Source of the DNA: Mucilaginibacter gracilis
GTDB taxonomy: Bacteria; Bacteroidota; Bacteroidia; Sphingobacteriales; Sphingobacteriaceae
Length of the DNA: 64,000 nt
Direction of reading: 5' to 3'
NCBI RefSeq assembly: GCF_003633615.1
Contig: NZ_RBKU01000001.1
Span: 4,216,001 to 4,280,000 of the forward strand
Part shown: positions 33,946 through 42,817 of the stretch, in pieces
Position numbering within the stretch: the first letter of the stretch is position 1
Layout of the letters: each line of letters begins with the position of its first letter
Notes under the pieces: model-generated
What the model saw: only the letters and a program-made list of their open reading frames with translations
Database searches by the model: none
What the model was told of the DNA's origin: nothing
Position numbers and translations under genes: made by a program

Positions 33946-35220
33946 ATGATTAATCAATTGATAAGCCTGTCTTTAAAAAACAGGTATCTGGTTCTACTGG
34001 CTGCTATCGGGCTTTTTGCCTGGGGCGTTTACGCAGTTCGCGAAAATCCTATCGATGCCATTCCTGACCTTTCTGAAAACCAGGTGATTGTGTTTACCGA
34101 ATGGCAGGGGCGTAGTCCGCAGATTATGGAAGACCAGGTAACATACCCACTGGTGAGTAACCTGCAGGGTATTCCAAAAGTGCGGGCCATACGCGCAACT
34201 TCTATGTTTGGGATGAGCTTTGTTTATATTGTGTTTGAAGATAAGGCCGATGTATATTGGGCAAGGAGCCGGGTGCTGGAAAGGTTAAATTACGCCCAAC
34301 GTTTATTGCCGCAAGGTATTACACCAACCTTAGGGCCCGATGGTACTGGCGTAGGCCATGTATTATGGTACACCCTTGACGCCAAAAACATGGACTTAGG
34401 CGAGCAGCGCGCCTTACAGGATTGGTATGTGAAACTTGGTTTACAAACGGTGCCCGGTGTAAGCGAAGTAGCATCTTTTGGCGGTTTTGAAAAACAATAC
34501 CAGGTAACTATCGATCCTAATAAACTTAACTATTACCGCATCCCTTTGTCGCAGGTGCTCAAATCCATCAAAAGCAATAATAACGATGTGGGTGGCCGCA
34601 AGTTTGAAATGAACGGTACCGGTTATATTGTGCGCGGGCTGGGTTATATTAAAAGTTTAGCCGATGTTGAAAACATGCCCGTAGGTGTAATTAATACCAT
34701 ACCGGTTAACATTAAAGATATTGCTACAGTGCAAATGGGTGGCGATGAACGGCTGGGTGTTTTTGACCGGAACGGCGATGGCGAAGCCGTAGGCGGTATT
34801 GTGGTGATGAGATATGGTGAAAATGCCGATAAGGTTATCCATGCGGTTAAAGCCAAAATGGCCGATATTCAAAAGGGTTTACCGGCGGGCGTAACATTCA
34901 AAATTGCTTATGACAGGAGCGAACTGATTGAAAACGCAATGAGCTCGGTAAAGCATACGCTCATCGAAGAAATGATAACGGTTTCTATTATTGTTATCCT
35001 GTTTTTATTGAGTTTTAAAAGCGCACTCAGCATCATTATTCAAATACCTATTACCATTGCAGCAAGTTTTATTTTGCTCAACGCTTTTGGTATATCATCT
35101 AACATCATGTCGTTAACGGGTATTGCATTAGCTATTGGGGTGATAGTGGATAACGGTATTGTGATGGTGGAAAACTCGCATCGCAACCTATCTATTGCAC
35201 AAGAAAAAGAAAAGTTATGA
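33946..35220 (+). CDS. CusA-type Cu/Ag RND pump, N-terminal part (split gene)
   Basis: 424 residues, covering the first two-fifths of a CusA/CzcA pump: TM1 (YLVLLAAIGLFAWGVYAV), the motif NPIDAIPDLSENQVIV, the first porter subdomains, and TM2-TM4. TM4 carries GIALAIGVIVDNGIVMVENSHR, which resembles CusA (AIG..VD..IVM.EN) rather than CzcA. The frame ends in the cytoplasmic loop after TM4 (QEKEKL, stop). The next ORF begins inside the last codon (ATGA overlap) and continues with the expected loop and TM5. Together they make 1054 residues, the usual length of one intact pump, so no sequence seems lost. Either a true split subunit with translational coupling or a frameshift. Confidence 0.88.
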   Translation: MINQLISLSLKNRYLVLLAAIGLFAWGVYAVRENPIDAIPDLSENQVIVFTEWQGRSPQIMEDQVTYPLVSNLQGIPKVRAIRATSMFGMSFVYIVFEDKADVYWARSRVLERLNYAQRLLPQGITPTLGPDGTGVGHVLWYTLDAKNMDLGEQRALQDWYVKLGLQTVPGVSEVASFGGFEKQYQVTIDPNKLNYYRIPLSQVLKSIKSNNNDVGGRKFEMNGTGYIVRGLGYIKSLADVENMPVGVINTIPVNIKDIATVQMGGDERLGVFDRNGDGEAVGGIVVMRYGENADKVIHAVKAKMADIQKGLPAGVTFKIAYDRSELIENAMSSVKHTLIEEMITVSIIVILFLLSFKSALSIIIQIPITIAASFILLNAFGISSNIMSLTGIALAIGVIVDNGIVMVENSHRNLSIAQEKEKL

Positions 35221-37109
35221 CTACAGCAGAAAGAATAAAAATAATTGAGGCCTCGTGTAAACAGGTGGGCAGGGGCGTGTTTTTTTCTACGCTTATTATT
35301 GTTGCTTCATTTCTGCCGGTATTTTTACTGGAGGGGCAAGAGGGCAAATTGTTTGGGCCCTTAGCCTGGACCAAGACATTTATTTTAGCCATTGATGCCA
35401 TCCTGGCGGTAACGCTGGCCCCGGTACTCACCTCATTTTTTTTGAAAGGGAAATTACGTACCGACAACCATAATCCGTTAAACCGTGGGTTGGAGAAAAT
35501 TTACCGGCCCATATTAAACTGGTGCATAACCTGGCGCAAAACAACCATAGGCATTAACATTATAGCCTTGTTAGTAAGCATACCGCTTTTATTAAGCTTA
35601 GGCAGCGAATTTATGCCACCGTTAGATGAGGGCACTATTCTGTTTATGCCCGTTACCCAGCCCGATGTATCTAACGCGCAGGCTAAACAGCTTTTACAGG
35701 TACAAGACAAAATTATTAAGAGCATACCCGAGGTAGCCAATGTTTTAGGTAAAGCTGGCCGGGCTAATACAGCTACAGATAATTCGCCGATAAGCATGAC
35801 GGAAACTATCGTGCTGCTAAAGCCGAAAAGTGAATGGCGGGCAGGCATCAAAAAAGAAGATATTATTAACGAACTAAATGCCAAGCTGCAAATACCCGGC
35901 GTAGTTAACGGTTGGACACAGCCTATTATTAACCGCATCAATATGCTCTCTACCGGCATCCGTACCGATGTGGGGCTGAAGATATACGGTCAAAATTTGG
36001 ATACGATAAGCATGTTAGCCAACCATATGAAACAGGCTTTAACAGGTTTGAACGGCGTAAAAGATTTATATGTTGACCCCATTACGGGTGGTAAATACCT
36101 GGATATACAAGTAAATAAAGATGCCATTGGCAGATATGGTTTGAGTGTTGATGATGTAAACGAAGTGGTGGAAAGTGCTTTGGGCGGAATGAATTTAACC
36201 ACTACCGTGGAAGGGCGGCAACGCTTTAGTGTAAACGCAAGGCTTGCACAAAATTACCGCAATAACCTGGATGCAATAAAACGAACGCTGGTGCAAACCA
36301 TGAATAATGGCCCTATACCTTTATCCTCGGTTGCCGACATCAGGATTAGCGACGGCCCTGCCATGATTCAATCAGAAAACGCGTTGTTAAGGGGTACGGT
36401 ATTATTTAACGTTCGCGACCGCGACCTGGGCAGTACCGTTAAAGAGGCGCAAGATAAATTGAACAACCTGGTTAAAGCGTTACCAAAAGGTTATTATATT
36501 GAATGGAGCGGGCAGTACGAAAACCTGATTAGGGCAGAGCATACCTTAAAAATGATTTTGCCCATTGTGTTGATTATCATTTTTGCCTGTTTATACTTCG
36601 CTTTTAATTCTATCCGCGAAGCATTTTTCAGCCTCATCTCTATTCCGTTTGCGCTAATTGGCGGGGCTTACATGGTTTATTTCTTCGGCGTGCATTTATC
36701 GGTTGCCGTTGCAGTAGGCTTTATTGCCCTTTTTGGTATTGCTGTGGAAACTGGTATTGTAATGGTAATTTATTTAAATGATGCCATGCAACAATTAGTT
36801 ACGTTAAAAGGCAACTCCAAACAAACCATAACCAAAGAAGATTTAAGGTTTTATGTAATGAACGGCGCAGTGAAACGCCTACGGCCCAAATTGATGACCG
36901 TTTGTGTGGCCCTGTTTGGCTTAGTACCGGTATTGTGGGCCACCGGTACAGGCAGCGATGTAATGCTGCCCATTGTGCTGCCGATGATTGGCGGGGTATT
37001 AACTTCCTCCACGCATATTTTATTGGTAACGCCGCTCATTTTTTTAATGGTGAAAGAATACGAGCTCAAAAAACATGGCAAACTGGAAGTTTTGGAGGTA
37101 AAAGAATAA
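35217..37109 (+). CDS. CusA-type Cu/Ag RND pump, C-terminal part (split gene)
   Basis: 630 residues beginning MTTAERIKIIEASCKQVGRGVFFSTLIIV, which is the loop and TM5 that normally follow the end of the preceding ORF. It then contains TM6, the second porter region and TM7-TM12. The three metal-coordinating Met of CusA are conserved: M194 in SMTETIVLLKPKSEW, M243 in NMLSTGIRTD and M325 in GGMNLTTTVEG. This points to Cu(I)/Ag(I) export. Overlaps the N-terminal ORF by 4 bp (ATGA) and the TolC gene by 1 bp (TAATG). TM9-TM12 end with GSDVMLPIVLPMIGGV. It cannot work as a pump without the first part. Confidence 0.88.
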   Translation: MTTAERIKIIEASCKQVGRGVFFSTLIIVASFLPVFLLEGQEGKLFGPLAWTKTFILAIDAILAVTLAPVLTSFFLKGKLRTDNHNPLNRGLEKIYRPILNWCITWRKTTIGINIIALLVSIPLLLSLGSEFMPPLDEGTILFMPVTQPDVSNAQAKQLLQVQDKIIKSIPEVANVLGKAGRANTATDNSPISMTETIVLLKPKSEWRAGIKKEDIINELNAKLQIPGVVNGWTQPIINRINMLSTGIRTDVGLKIYGQNLDTISMLANHMKQALTGLNGVKDLYVDPITGGKYLDIQVNKDAIGRYGLSVDDVNEVVESALGGMNLTTTVEGRQRFSVNARLAQNYRNNLDAIKRTLVQTMNNGPIPLSSVADIRISDGPAMIQSENALLRGTVLFNVRDRDLGSTVKEAQDKLNNLVKALPKGYYIEWSGQYENLIRAEHTLKMILPIVLIIIFACLYFAFNSIREAFFSLISIPFALIGGAYMVYFFGVHLSVAVAVGFIALFGIAVETGIVMVIYLNDAMQQLVTLKGNSKQTITKEDLRFYVMNGAVKRLRPKLMTVCVALFGLVPVLWATGTGSDVMLPIVLPMIGGVLTSSTHILLVTPLIFLMVKEYELKKHGKLEVLEVKE

Positions 37110-38329
37110 TGAAAAAATATCAGATAATGCTAATAACCTTGCTAATGGTTGTTAAAGCAAATGCGCAAAGCCTGCCTTTAGACAGCGTTTTAGCCCGTGT
37201 AGCCGCCAACCCGGCCTTGTTGGCTTATGATGCTAAAAGCAGCGCACAGGATGCCTACGCAACAGGATCAAAAAGCCTGGATGCACCCCGGTTAAGCGCA
37301 GGGCAATACCAGGTTCCTTATCAAATTAACCCAAACGGAGGTTCGTTTATGATACAGGCCGAACAAATGTTTACCAACCCGGCAAAGTTAAAGGCTAAAG
37401 AAGATTATATGAAAGCCTTATCTAAGGTAACCAGGCAGGATAAAAACTACCTGCGAAATCAATTGATGGCCCAGGCCCGGCAATATTATTATGAACGGGT
37501 GGTATTAGAAAAAAAATTGGTGCAATTGCAAAACACGCAAAACCTGTTGGAATATATGCTTAAAGATGCCAATATCCGGCTCACTTATGGCAAAGAAAAA
37601 CTACCCAATATTTATAAAGCTAAAGCCGATTTGTTTGAATTAGATAACACCCGCGAACAATTGAATAACGAGATAAGCCAAAAAAACATTATGCTAAACA
37701 CGCTAATGAACCGGGCACAACAATCAGCATTTAATGTTGACACTAACATTGTACTTAAAAATTACGAAACCGCCATTACAGACACCATAACGCTCGCCCG
37801 TCAAAGAAGCGACATTAAGAGTATTAACAGCAATATTGATTTGCAACAACTTAATGCAAAAATGGAATACGCCAAACGCAAACCCGATTTTGGTTTGCAG
37901 GCGGGGCACATGTTTAGCTACGGCGGTTATGCCAACCAATATATACTCATGGGTTCGGTTACTATCCCTATAGTACCCTGGGCCTCTAAAGAATACAAAG
38001 CCAATTTAAAAGGCATCCGCTACGAAGTGGAAGAACTGCAACAAAAAAAGTTAGATATACTTAACCAGGCGCAGGGGCAATTAGCAGGTTACCGAACAGA
38101 TATAAACAGCAAAAAAAGGCAACTCAAAAATTATAATCAAAACATTATCCCGGCCTTGCAAAATACTTATAAAACAGCCCTACAGGCCTATGAGCAAAAT
38201 ACCGGCGATTTGCCCCAGGTGCTTGAAGGTATAAAAAGCCTACAGATGGCAAGGATGGCGGCCTTAGACCGCCTGCAGGAATTATTAACCATACAGGTAA
38301 CTTATGAAAGGGATTATGAAACGTATTAA
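37109..38329 (+). CDS. TolC-family outer-membrane efflux protein (CusC-like)
   Basis: 406 residues from the ATG at 37109, which overlaps the stop of the CusA gene by one base (TAATG) with a good purine-rich site (TTGGAGGT) upstream. A longer frame reaching back to 36902 is only overlap. Signal peptide (MKKYQIMLITLLMVVKANAQ), then long coiled-coil helices (VLEKKLVQLQNTQNLLEYML; LFELDNTREQLNNEISQKN) and beta segments as in TolC/CusC. It would form the outer-membrane exit duct for the CusA pump. Its end overlaps the first adaptor gene by 26 bp. Confidence 0.92.
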   Translation: MKKYQIMLITLLMVVKANAQSLPLDSVLARVAANPALLAYDAKSSAQDAYATGSKSLDAPRLSAGQYQVPYQINPNGGSFMIQAEQMFTNPAKLKAKEDYMKALSKVTRQDKNYLRNQLMAQARQYYYERVVLEKKLVQLQNTQNLLEYMLKDANIRLTYGKEKLPNIYKAKADLFELDNTREQLNNEISQKNIMLNTLMNRAQQSAFNVDTNIVLKNYETAITDTITLARQRSDIKSINSNIDLQQLNAKMEYAKRKPDFGLQAGHMFSYGGYANQYILMGSVTIPIVPWASKEYKANLKGIRYEVEELQQKKLDILNQAQGQLAGYRTDINSKKRQLKNYNQNIIPALQNTYKTALQAYEQNTGDLPQVLEGIKSLQMARMAALDRLQELLTIQVTYERDYETY

Positions 38330-39572
38330 TATTTTTTTTGCCCTATTATTAACCATAACGCTGGCACTAACAGCTTGCCAAAACAATAATCCGGCTTCCA
38401 ATACATCTGCGGCTAAAGCTGACGTGAAATATACTTGCCCCATGCACTCGCAAATTATAGAAGACCATGCGGGGAGTTGCCCAATTTGCGGGATGACTTT
38501 GGTAAAAACATCAGGCCAGGCCAGCGAGGGGGCGGGCATCAGCCTCAACACGGTTTTGCAGCCGGTTAACGGGAATGTTATTTCTTCCGTTAGTGCAATT
38601 ACCCCTGTAGAAAAAGTGAGTGCTACCCAAATTTCGGCAGATGGTTACCTGGACTTTGATACCCGCACCTTTAATAATATTGCGTCACGCTTTTCAGGCC
38701 GCATCGAAAAACTGTATATCAAATACGCATTCCAGGAGATACACGCCGGGCAACGTATTTTTGACATCTACAGTGCAGACATGGTTACTGCACAGCAGGA
38801 TATGTTGTACATCAGCAAAAATTCACCTCAGGAAACCGGATTACTCCATGCCGCAATACACAAATTGCTACTACAAGGGATGACCAACCAACAGGTAAAC
38901 CAGGTTATTAAAAATAATAAGCCTTTTTATAGCCTCCCTGTTTACAGTGCTTACGAAGGGCATGTGCATGATGTTGCACACAGCCAGATGGATGTTGCAA
39001 CAGAAACAAAACCTGTAGTAGATTTCGCTAATAATTTACCGCTTGCCGTAAAGCAGGGTATGTATGTAACCAAAGGGCAAATACTTTTTAACGTGGTTAA
39101 CCCGCATAGTTTGTGGGCAATTGTTAAAATTGACCTGCGGCAGGCAGGGGCATTAAAACTCAACCAGCCTGTAAAACTCACACTGCCGGATATGCCTGGC
39201 ATGCTGATAAGCGGACGGGTTAATTTTATTGAACCCACTTTACAGAATGGCGATAAAACAACCAGTATAAGGGTATATCTTAACAACATGAATCACGAGC
39301 TAAAAGTGAACGCTCTGGTTAAAGCAAGCATCCAAACCGGTAGTATCAACGGTTTGTGGATACCTAAAGCGGCCCTTATTGATCTGGGTAGCACCAAGAT
39401 AGTTTGGTTGAAACAGGGGGCATCCTACAAAGCACATGAGGTGAATACCGGCATTGAAATCGGTAACAGCATACAGATAACAAAAGGACTGGCAGCTACA
39501 GACAGCGTGGCCGCAAATGCCCAATATTTAGCAGACAGTGAAAGCTTTATTAAAATAAAAAAAAATGAATAA
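38304..39572 (+). CDS. CusB-like RND adaptor lipoprotein with heavy-metal-binding domain (first of two)
   Basis: 422 residues. Start at 38304, or at the in-frame ATG 38316, which gives a tidier signal (MKRINIFFALLLTITLALTAC). Either start overlaps the TolC gene. Lipobox LTAC. A heavy-metal-binding domain (YTCPMHSQIIEDHAGSCPICGMTLVK, about 45-72) is followed by CusB-type adaptor domains: ISADGYLDFDTRTFNNIASRFSGRIEKLYI, an alpha region with IYSADMVTAQQDMLY, VYSAYEGHVHDV, and the beta barrel (LKLNQPVKLTLPDMPG). Periplasmic bridge of the copper/silver exporter. Overlaps the second adaptor by 8 bp. Confidence 0.9.
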   Translation: MKGIMKRINIFFALLLTITLALTACQNNNPASNTSAAKADVKYTCPMHSQIIEDHAGSCPICGMTLVKTSGQASEGAGISLNTVLQPVNGNVISSVSAITPVEKVSATQISADGYLDFDTRTFNNIASRFSGRIEKLYIKYAFQEIHAGQRIFDIYSADMVTAQQDMLYISKNSPQETGLLHAAIHKLLLQGMTNQQVNQVIKNNKPFYSLPVYSAYEGHVHDVAHSQMDVATETKPVVDFANNLPLAVKQGMYVTKGQILFNVVNPHSLWAIVKIDLRQAGALKLNQPVKLTLPDMPGMLISGRVNFIEPTLQNGDKTTSIRVYLNNMNHELKVNALVKASIQTGSINGLWIPKAALIDLGSTKIVWLKQGASYKAHEVNTGIEIGNSIQITKGLAATDSVAANAQYLADSESFIKIKKNE

Positions 39573-40773
39573 GTTAACCTATACCGTTGTGCTGTTGCTT
39601 ACTTTGCTTTTTGCTGCCTGCAAACAAAAAGCACCACAAACGGCTAACCAAGCAAACAAAGCCTATTATACCTGTTCTATGCACCCGCAGGTGCACGAAG
39701 AACACGACGGTAATTGCCCCATATGCGGCATGAAACTGATTAAGGTTGAGTTAACAGATGCTGCCAGCGCAAATACAATCACCCTAAATGCAACGCAATT
39801 ACAATTGGCCGGGATACAAACAGACACCGTTAGGGAAGAAAATACGGGCAACGAAAAAATGCTTACCGGCACCGTTACAACCAATGAAAATACTGTTGCG
39901 GAGTTTAGTGCCAGGTTAGCCGGGCGGGTACAGCAATTGTTTATCAGGTCTGTCGGTCAAAAAGTTGCCGTAGGGCAGCCGGTTTATTCGCTTTATAGTG
40001 AAGACTTGCAGGAGGCGCAAAAAGAATACCTTTTGGCCAAACAACAACAAAAAGTATTACACAACCCCGATGTTGACTATAACCAATTAATTAGCGGGGC
40101 AGAAAACAAGTTAAAATTATGGGGTTTGTCTGCATCGCAAATCAAAAACCTGGCCGCAACTAATAAGGTTTCGGCTACCACCACAATATTAAGCACCGTT
40201 GCCGGTACAGTAAGTGATATTGGCGTTCATGAGGGCGACTACGTTACCGATGGTATGACGGTGCTCAAAACGCAGGGCTTAAATAGCCTTTGGGTGGAAG
40301 CGCAGCTTTACGCCAGCGAAGCCGGCAATTACAAGGAGAAGGATTTGGTAAACGTTTCTATTGCCGATTTGGGAGGCCCGGCCATCAAAGGCAAAGTAGA
40401 CTTTATAAACCCCGAACTATCCGGCTCTTCCAAAGTAGCGCTAATCAGAATCAGCATACCCAACCCTCAAGGATTAATCAGGCCGGGTATGCTGGCTAAT
40501 ATTGCTATATCGGGTGCTGGGCAACGCGCGTTGGCCGTGCCTGTTTCGGCCATATTAACTGATGGCGAGGGCAGTAAAGTTTGGGTGAAAAACACAAATG
40601 GCAGCTTTTCGCCCAGGGTAATTAAAGCAGGCGCGGGCAATCAAAATTATGTGTCCATCATATCAGGTTTAAATTCCGGCGAGATAGTGGTAATCAATGG
40701 TGCCTATTTATTAAACAGTGAAGCAATATTTAAAAACGGGAGCAATAACAGCATGACTGGGATGAAAATGTAA
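39565..40773 (+). CDS. CusB-like RND adaptor lipoprotein with heavy-metal-binding domain (second of two)
   Basis: 402 residues. Lipobox FAAC (Cys at residue 19), heavy-metal-binding domain (YYTCSMHPQVHEEHDGNCPICGMKLIKVE, about 32-60), then a complete adaptor: SARLAGRVQQLFIRSVGQKV, SLYSEDLQEAQKEYLLA, AGTVSDIGVHEGDYVTDGMTV, and VPVSAILTDGEGSKVWVKN. It follows another adaptor of the same architecture, overlapping it by 8 bp, so the CusA system has two non-identical periplasmic subunits. They might form a mixed hexamer or serve different steps (inference). Last gene of the operon; the structured repeat copy B begins 41 bp after the stop. Confidence 0.9.
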   Translation: MNKLTYTVVLLLTLLFAACKQKAPQTANQANKAYYTCSMHPQVHEEHDGNCPICGMKLIKVELTDAASANTITLNATQLQLAGIQTDTVREENTGNEKMLTGTVTTNENTVAEFSARLAGRVQQLFIRSVGQKVAVGQPVYSLYSEDLQEAQKEYLLAKQQQKVLHNPDVDYNQLISGAENKLKLWGLSASQIKNLAATNKVSATTTILSTVAGTVSDIGVHEGDYVTDGMTVLKTQGLNSLWVEAQLYASEAGNYKEKDLVNVSIADLGGPAIKGKVDFINPELSGSSKVALIRISIPNPQGLIRPGMLANIAISGAGQRALAVPVSAILTDGEGSKVWVKNTNGSFSPRVIKAGAGNQNYVSIISGLNSGEIVVINGAYLLNSEAIFKNGSNNSMTGMKM

Positions 40774-40813
40774 AAAATTGGGTATTGATTACAATATAGA
40801 TATAGCTTTTTGC

Positions 40814-40931
40814 TAGTGTCATGTTAATCGTGTAATGACGGATAGTCTTTAGCCACAAGTCTTAAGTTCTGAGTCAAAAAAGAATAATCTGACTTTTGAC
40901 TCAAGACTTACTACTGTTAACTTAACAGTAG
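40814..40931. repeat. Structured intergenic repeat, copy B (inverse orientation to copy A at 5703)
   Basis: 118 bp that match the reverse complement of 5703-5822. The first 47 bp are identical (starting TAGTGTCATGTTAATCGTGT). The central inverted repeat is less perfect than in copy A. At the right end a second hairpin, CTTACTACTGTTAA-C-TTAACAGTAGTAAG (40907-40935), is perfect here and degenerate in copy A. It lies between the metal efflux operon and the SGNH hydrolase gene. Confidence 0.85.
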
Positions 40932-41030
40932 TAAGTATTATCCCGGTATTAACGGCGTATTAAATTGTGCAATTAATGGTTTTTTAGGCTCAATTTAATT
41001 AGGTTTGGAAAACGGTATAAATAAACCGGT

Positions 41031-41038
41031 TAAATTTG
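41031..41038 (+). promoter_or_regulatory. -7 promoter box (TAAATTTG) five bases from the SGNH hydrolase start
   Basis: Matches TAnnTTTG and ends five bases before the ATG at 41044. A second match, TAGGTTTG, lies at 41000-41007 and would allow a leader of about 30 nt, so the choice is open. Confidence 0.5.
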
Positions 41039-41043
41039 CCCGC

Positions 41044-41640
41044 ATGTTTTGGTACGAAGATGAAGTGAAACGGCTGGAAGCGGCCAGCAAACAAATACCC
41101 GACAAAAGGGGTACAATTTTTTACGGTAGTTCAACCATTAGGCTTTGGGATAGCCTCTCTGCCGATTTACCCGCTCTTAATCCTGTTAACCTGGGCTTTG
41201 GCGGCTCAACACTGGCTGCCTGCGTATGGTTTTTTAACCGGATAATGCAAGACTATCAACCCAAGCAATTAATTGTTTACGCAGGCGACAACGATTTAGG
41301 AGATGGCCGCCACCCCGAAGAAGTGTACATTTTTTTTAAGCAACTGGTTGTTGTAGCACAAGAACGCTTTGGCAATTTGCCCTGTTATTTTATTTCGCTA
41401 AAACCAAGCCCAACCCGTTGGAACATAGCAGAGCAGTTTAAATCAGCCAATCAGTTAATTTCAACAGAAATAACCACCCGGCTCCCAAACTGGCAGTACA
41501 TAAACTTGTTTGCCGATATGCTTGGCGCCGATGGAAAGCCCAAACGCGAATTGTTTTTAGATGACGGCCTGCACCTGAGCAAGCTTGGGTACGCGGTATG
41601 GAAAACAATTATTGCCGAAAAAACGGGCGCACAACTTTAA
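41044..41640 (+). CDS. SGNH/GDSL-family hydrolase
   Basis: 198 residues from the ATG at 41044 (MFWYEDEVKRLE). A TTG at 41005 could add 13 residues but overlaps a promoter-like box. Block I is FYGSSTIRLW with the nucleophile Ser at about residue 30 (GSS in place of GDS). GFGGSTLA supplies the block II Gly, YAGDNDL the block III Asn, and DGLHLSKLGY the catalytic Asp/His pair. No signal peptide, so cytoplasmic. Probably an esterase or lysophospholipase-like acyl hydrolase; the substrate is unknown. Confidence 0.88.
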   Translation: MFWYEDEVKRLEAASKQIPDKRGTIFYGSSTIRLWDSLSADLPALNPVNLGFGGSTLAACVWFFNRIMQDYQPKQLIVYAGDNDLGDGRHPEEVYIFFKQLVVVAQERFGNLPCYFISLKPSPTRWNIAEQFKSANQLISTEITTRLPNWQYINLFADMLGADGKPKRELFLDDGLHLSKLGYAVWKTIIAEKTGAQL

Positions 41641-41701
41641 TAGAACATTGATGTTAAGTTAATATGCTTTAAAGATATTTCGCGTAAAAAAGCCGAAGCC
41701 A

Positions 41702-42430
41702 ATGAATAGAGAATATCATAAATGGTATAGTAACGGGCTGAAAAAGGATATGGAGCTGTTGGTTTTTGGCCACGGGGGCCGGGCTATACTGTTTTTTCCA
41801 ACCCGTATGGCACGTTTTTTCGACTACGAAAACTGGGGTATTATTGAGGCTTTGCACCAACGGATAGAGAACGGCGAGTTGCAATTATTTTGCGTTGACA
41901 GTGTTGATAGCGAAAGCTTTTATAACAAAAATACAACTCCGGCCAATCGCATAAACAGGCATCTGGAATACGAGCAATATATTTTAAACGAAGTTATCCC
42001 ATTCATGCGCTCCAAAAACAGCGATGGATATTTAGAAGTTGCCGGCTGTAGTATGGGTGCTTACCACGCGGCCAATTTAGCTTTAAAACACCCGCAGCTT
42101 TTTAAGCGGGTAGTTTGCTTAAGCGGGCGATATGATCTTACACAAAACATTCAGGATTTTAGCGATCTTTTTGATGCCTACCATAACGAGGATATTTACT
42201 TTAATATGCCCCAGCAATTTTTAGCCAACATAACCGATAGTGTCCAGTTAAACACCCTCCGCAAAATGGAGATTATTTTGGCTATCGGCGAAACCGACCC
42301 ATTTATAGGCAGTAACCAGTATCTAAACCAATTATTAATATCCAAAAACATACCAGCCCAATTTTACGTGTGGAACGGTTTTGCGCACCGGCCCAAGTAT
42401 TGGCGGCAAATGGTTAACTTGTATTTATAG
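41702..42430 (+). CDS. Alpha/beta-hydrolase esterase family protein
   Basis: 242 residues. The nucleophile S117 lies in the elbow GCSMGAYHAANLALKHP. N-terminal MELLVFGHGGRAILFFPTRMARFFDYE replaces the usual HGxG region, and the C-terminal FYVWNGFAHRPKYWRQM carries the catalytic His. This matches the esterase-D/antigen-85-like small esterases (Pfam Esterase) in Bacteroidota. No signal peptide. It follows the SGNH hydrolase gene after 61 bp on the same strand; joint transcription is possible. Confidence 0.87.
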   Translation: MNREYHKWYSNGLKKDMELLVFGHGGRAILFFPTRMARFFDYENWGIIEALHQRIENGELQLFCVDSVDSESFYNKNTTPANRINRHLEYEQYILNEVIPFMRSKNSDGYLEVAGCSMGAYHAANLALKHPQLFKRVVCLSGRYDLTQNIQDFSDLFDAYHNEDIYFNMPQQFLANITDSVQLNTLRKMEIILAIGETDPFIGSNQYLNQLLISKNIPAQFYVWNGFAHRPKYWRQMVNLYL

Positions 42431-42576
42431 TAACATTTAGCACTGATAGATGAGATTTTTAGCCCGCAGAGTTAGTCGCATTTAATAAATTCACATACTA
42501 AGCTTCCAGTTTTTTGATTGGTAGTTAACCAAACCTTAAACGCTATTTTGCGTTAACAACATAAATACACTCCGCT

Positions 42577-42768
42577 ATGATTACTAACGAAAAGTTAATG
42601 GTTGACCCTGACGAAGATTACGTTACCGAGGAAGAGGACTTTGACCAGGAAGAAGAGGACGACCTGCACGAAATAAGGGTAGGTGATGATGTTAACGAGC
42701 CCGATCCGGAAGATGATGAACTTTTTGACGATCCGCTTTTTGACCCCGAAGACGACGATGAGGATTAA
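42577..42768 (+). CDS. Small, extremely acidic protein of unknown function
   Basis: 63 residues, nearly half Asp/Glu (EEEDFDQEEEDD, EPDPEDDELFDD). Almost no basic residues and little hydrophobic core, so probably disordered. Clear ATG, codon use like its neighbours, and the next small gene 49 bp downstream also encodes an acidic protein, all of which favour a real gene. Not recognised. Such proteins can be chaperone- or DNA-mimic-like, but there is no direct evidence here. Confidence 0.6.
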   Translation: MITNEKLMVDPDEDYVTEEEDFDQEEEDDLHEIRVGDDVNEPDPEDDELFDDPLFDPEDDDED

Positions 42769-42817
42769 CCATAATTTAATGCAATAGCCCCCCTGGGGCC
42801 GAAAAAAACATCTGATT

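Noticed and set aside
36902..37108. N-terminal extension of the TolC-family ORF
   Set aside because: It lies wholly inside the CusA coding sequence in another frame. The signal peptide and ribosome binding site place the start at 37109.
42431..42576. Possible extra small gene after the esterase
   Set aside because: No start with plausible context and only short frames.
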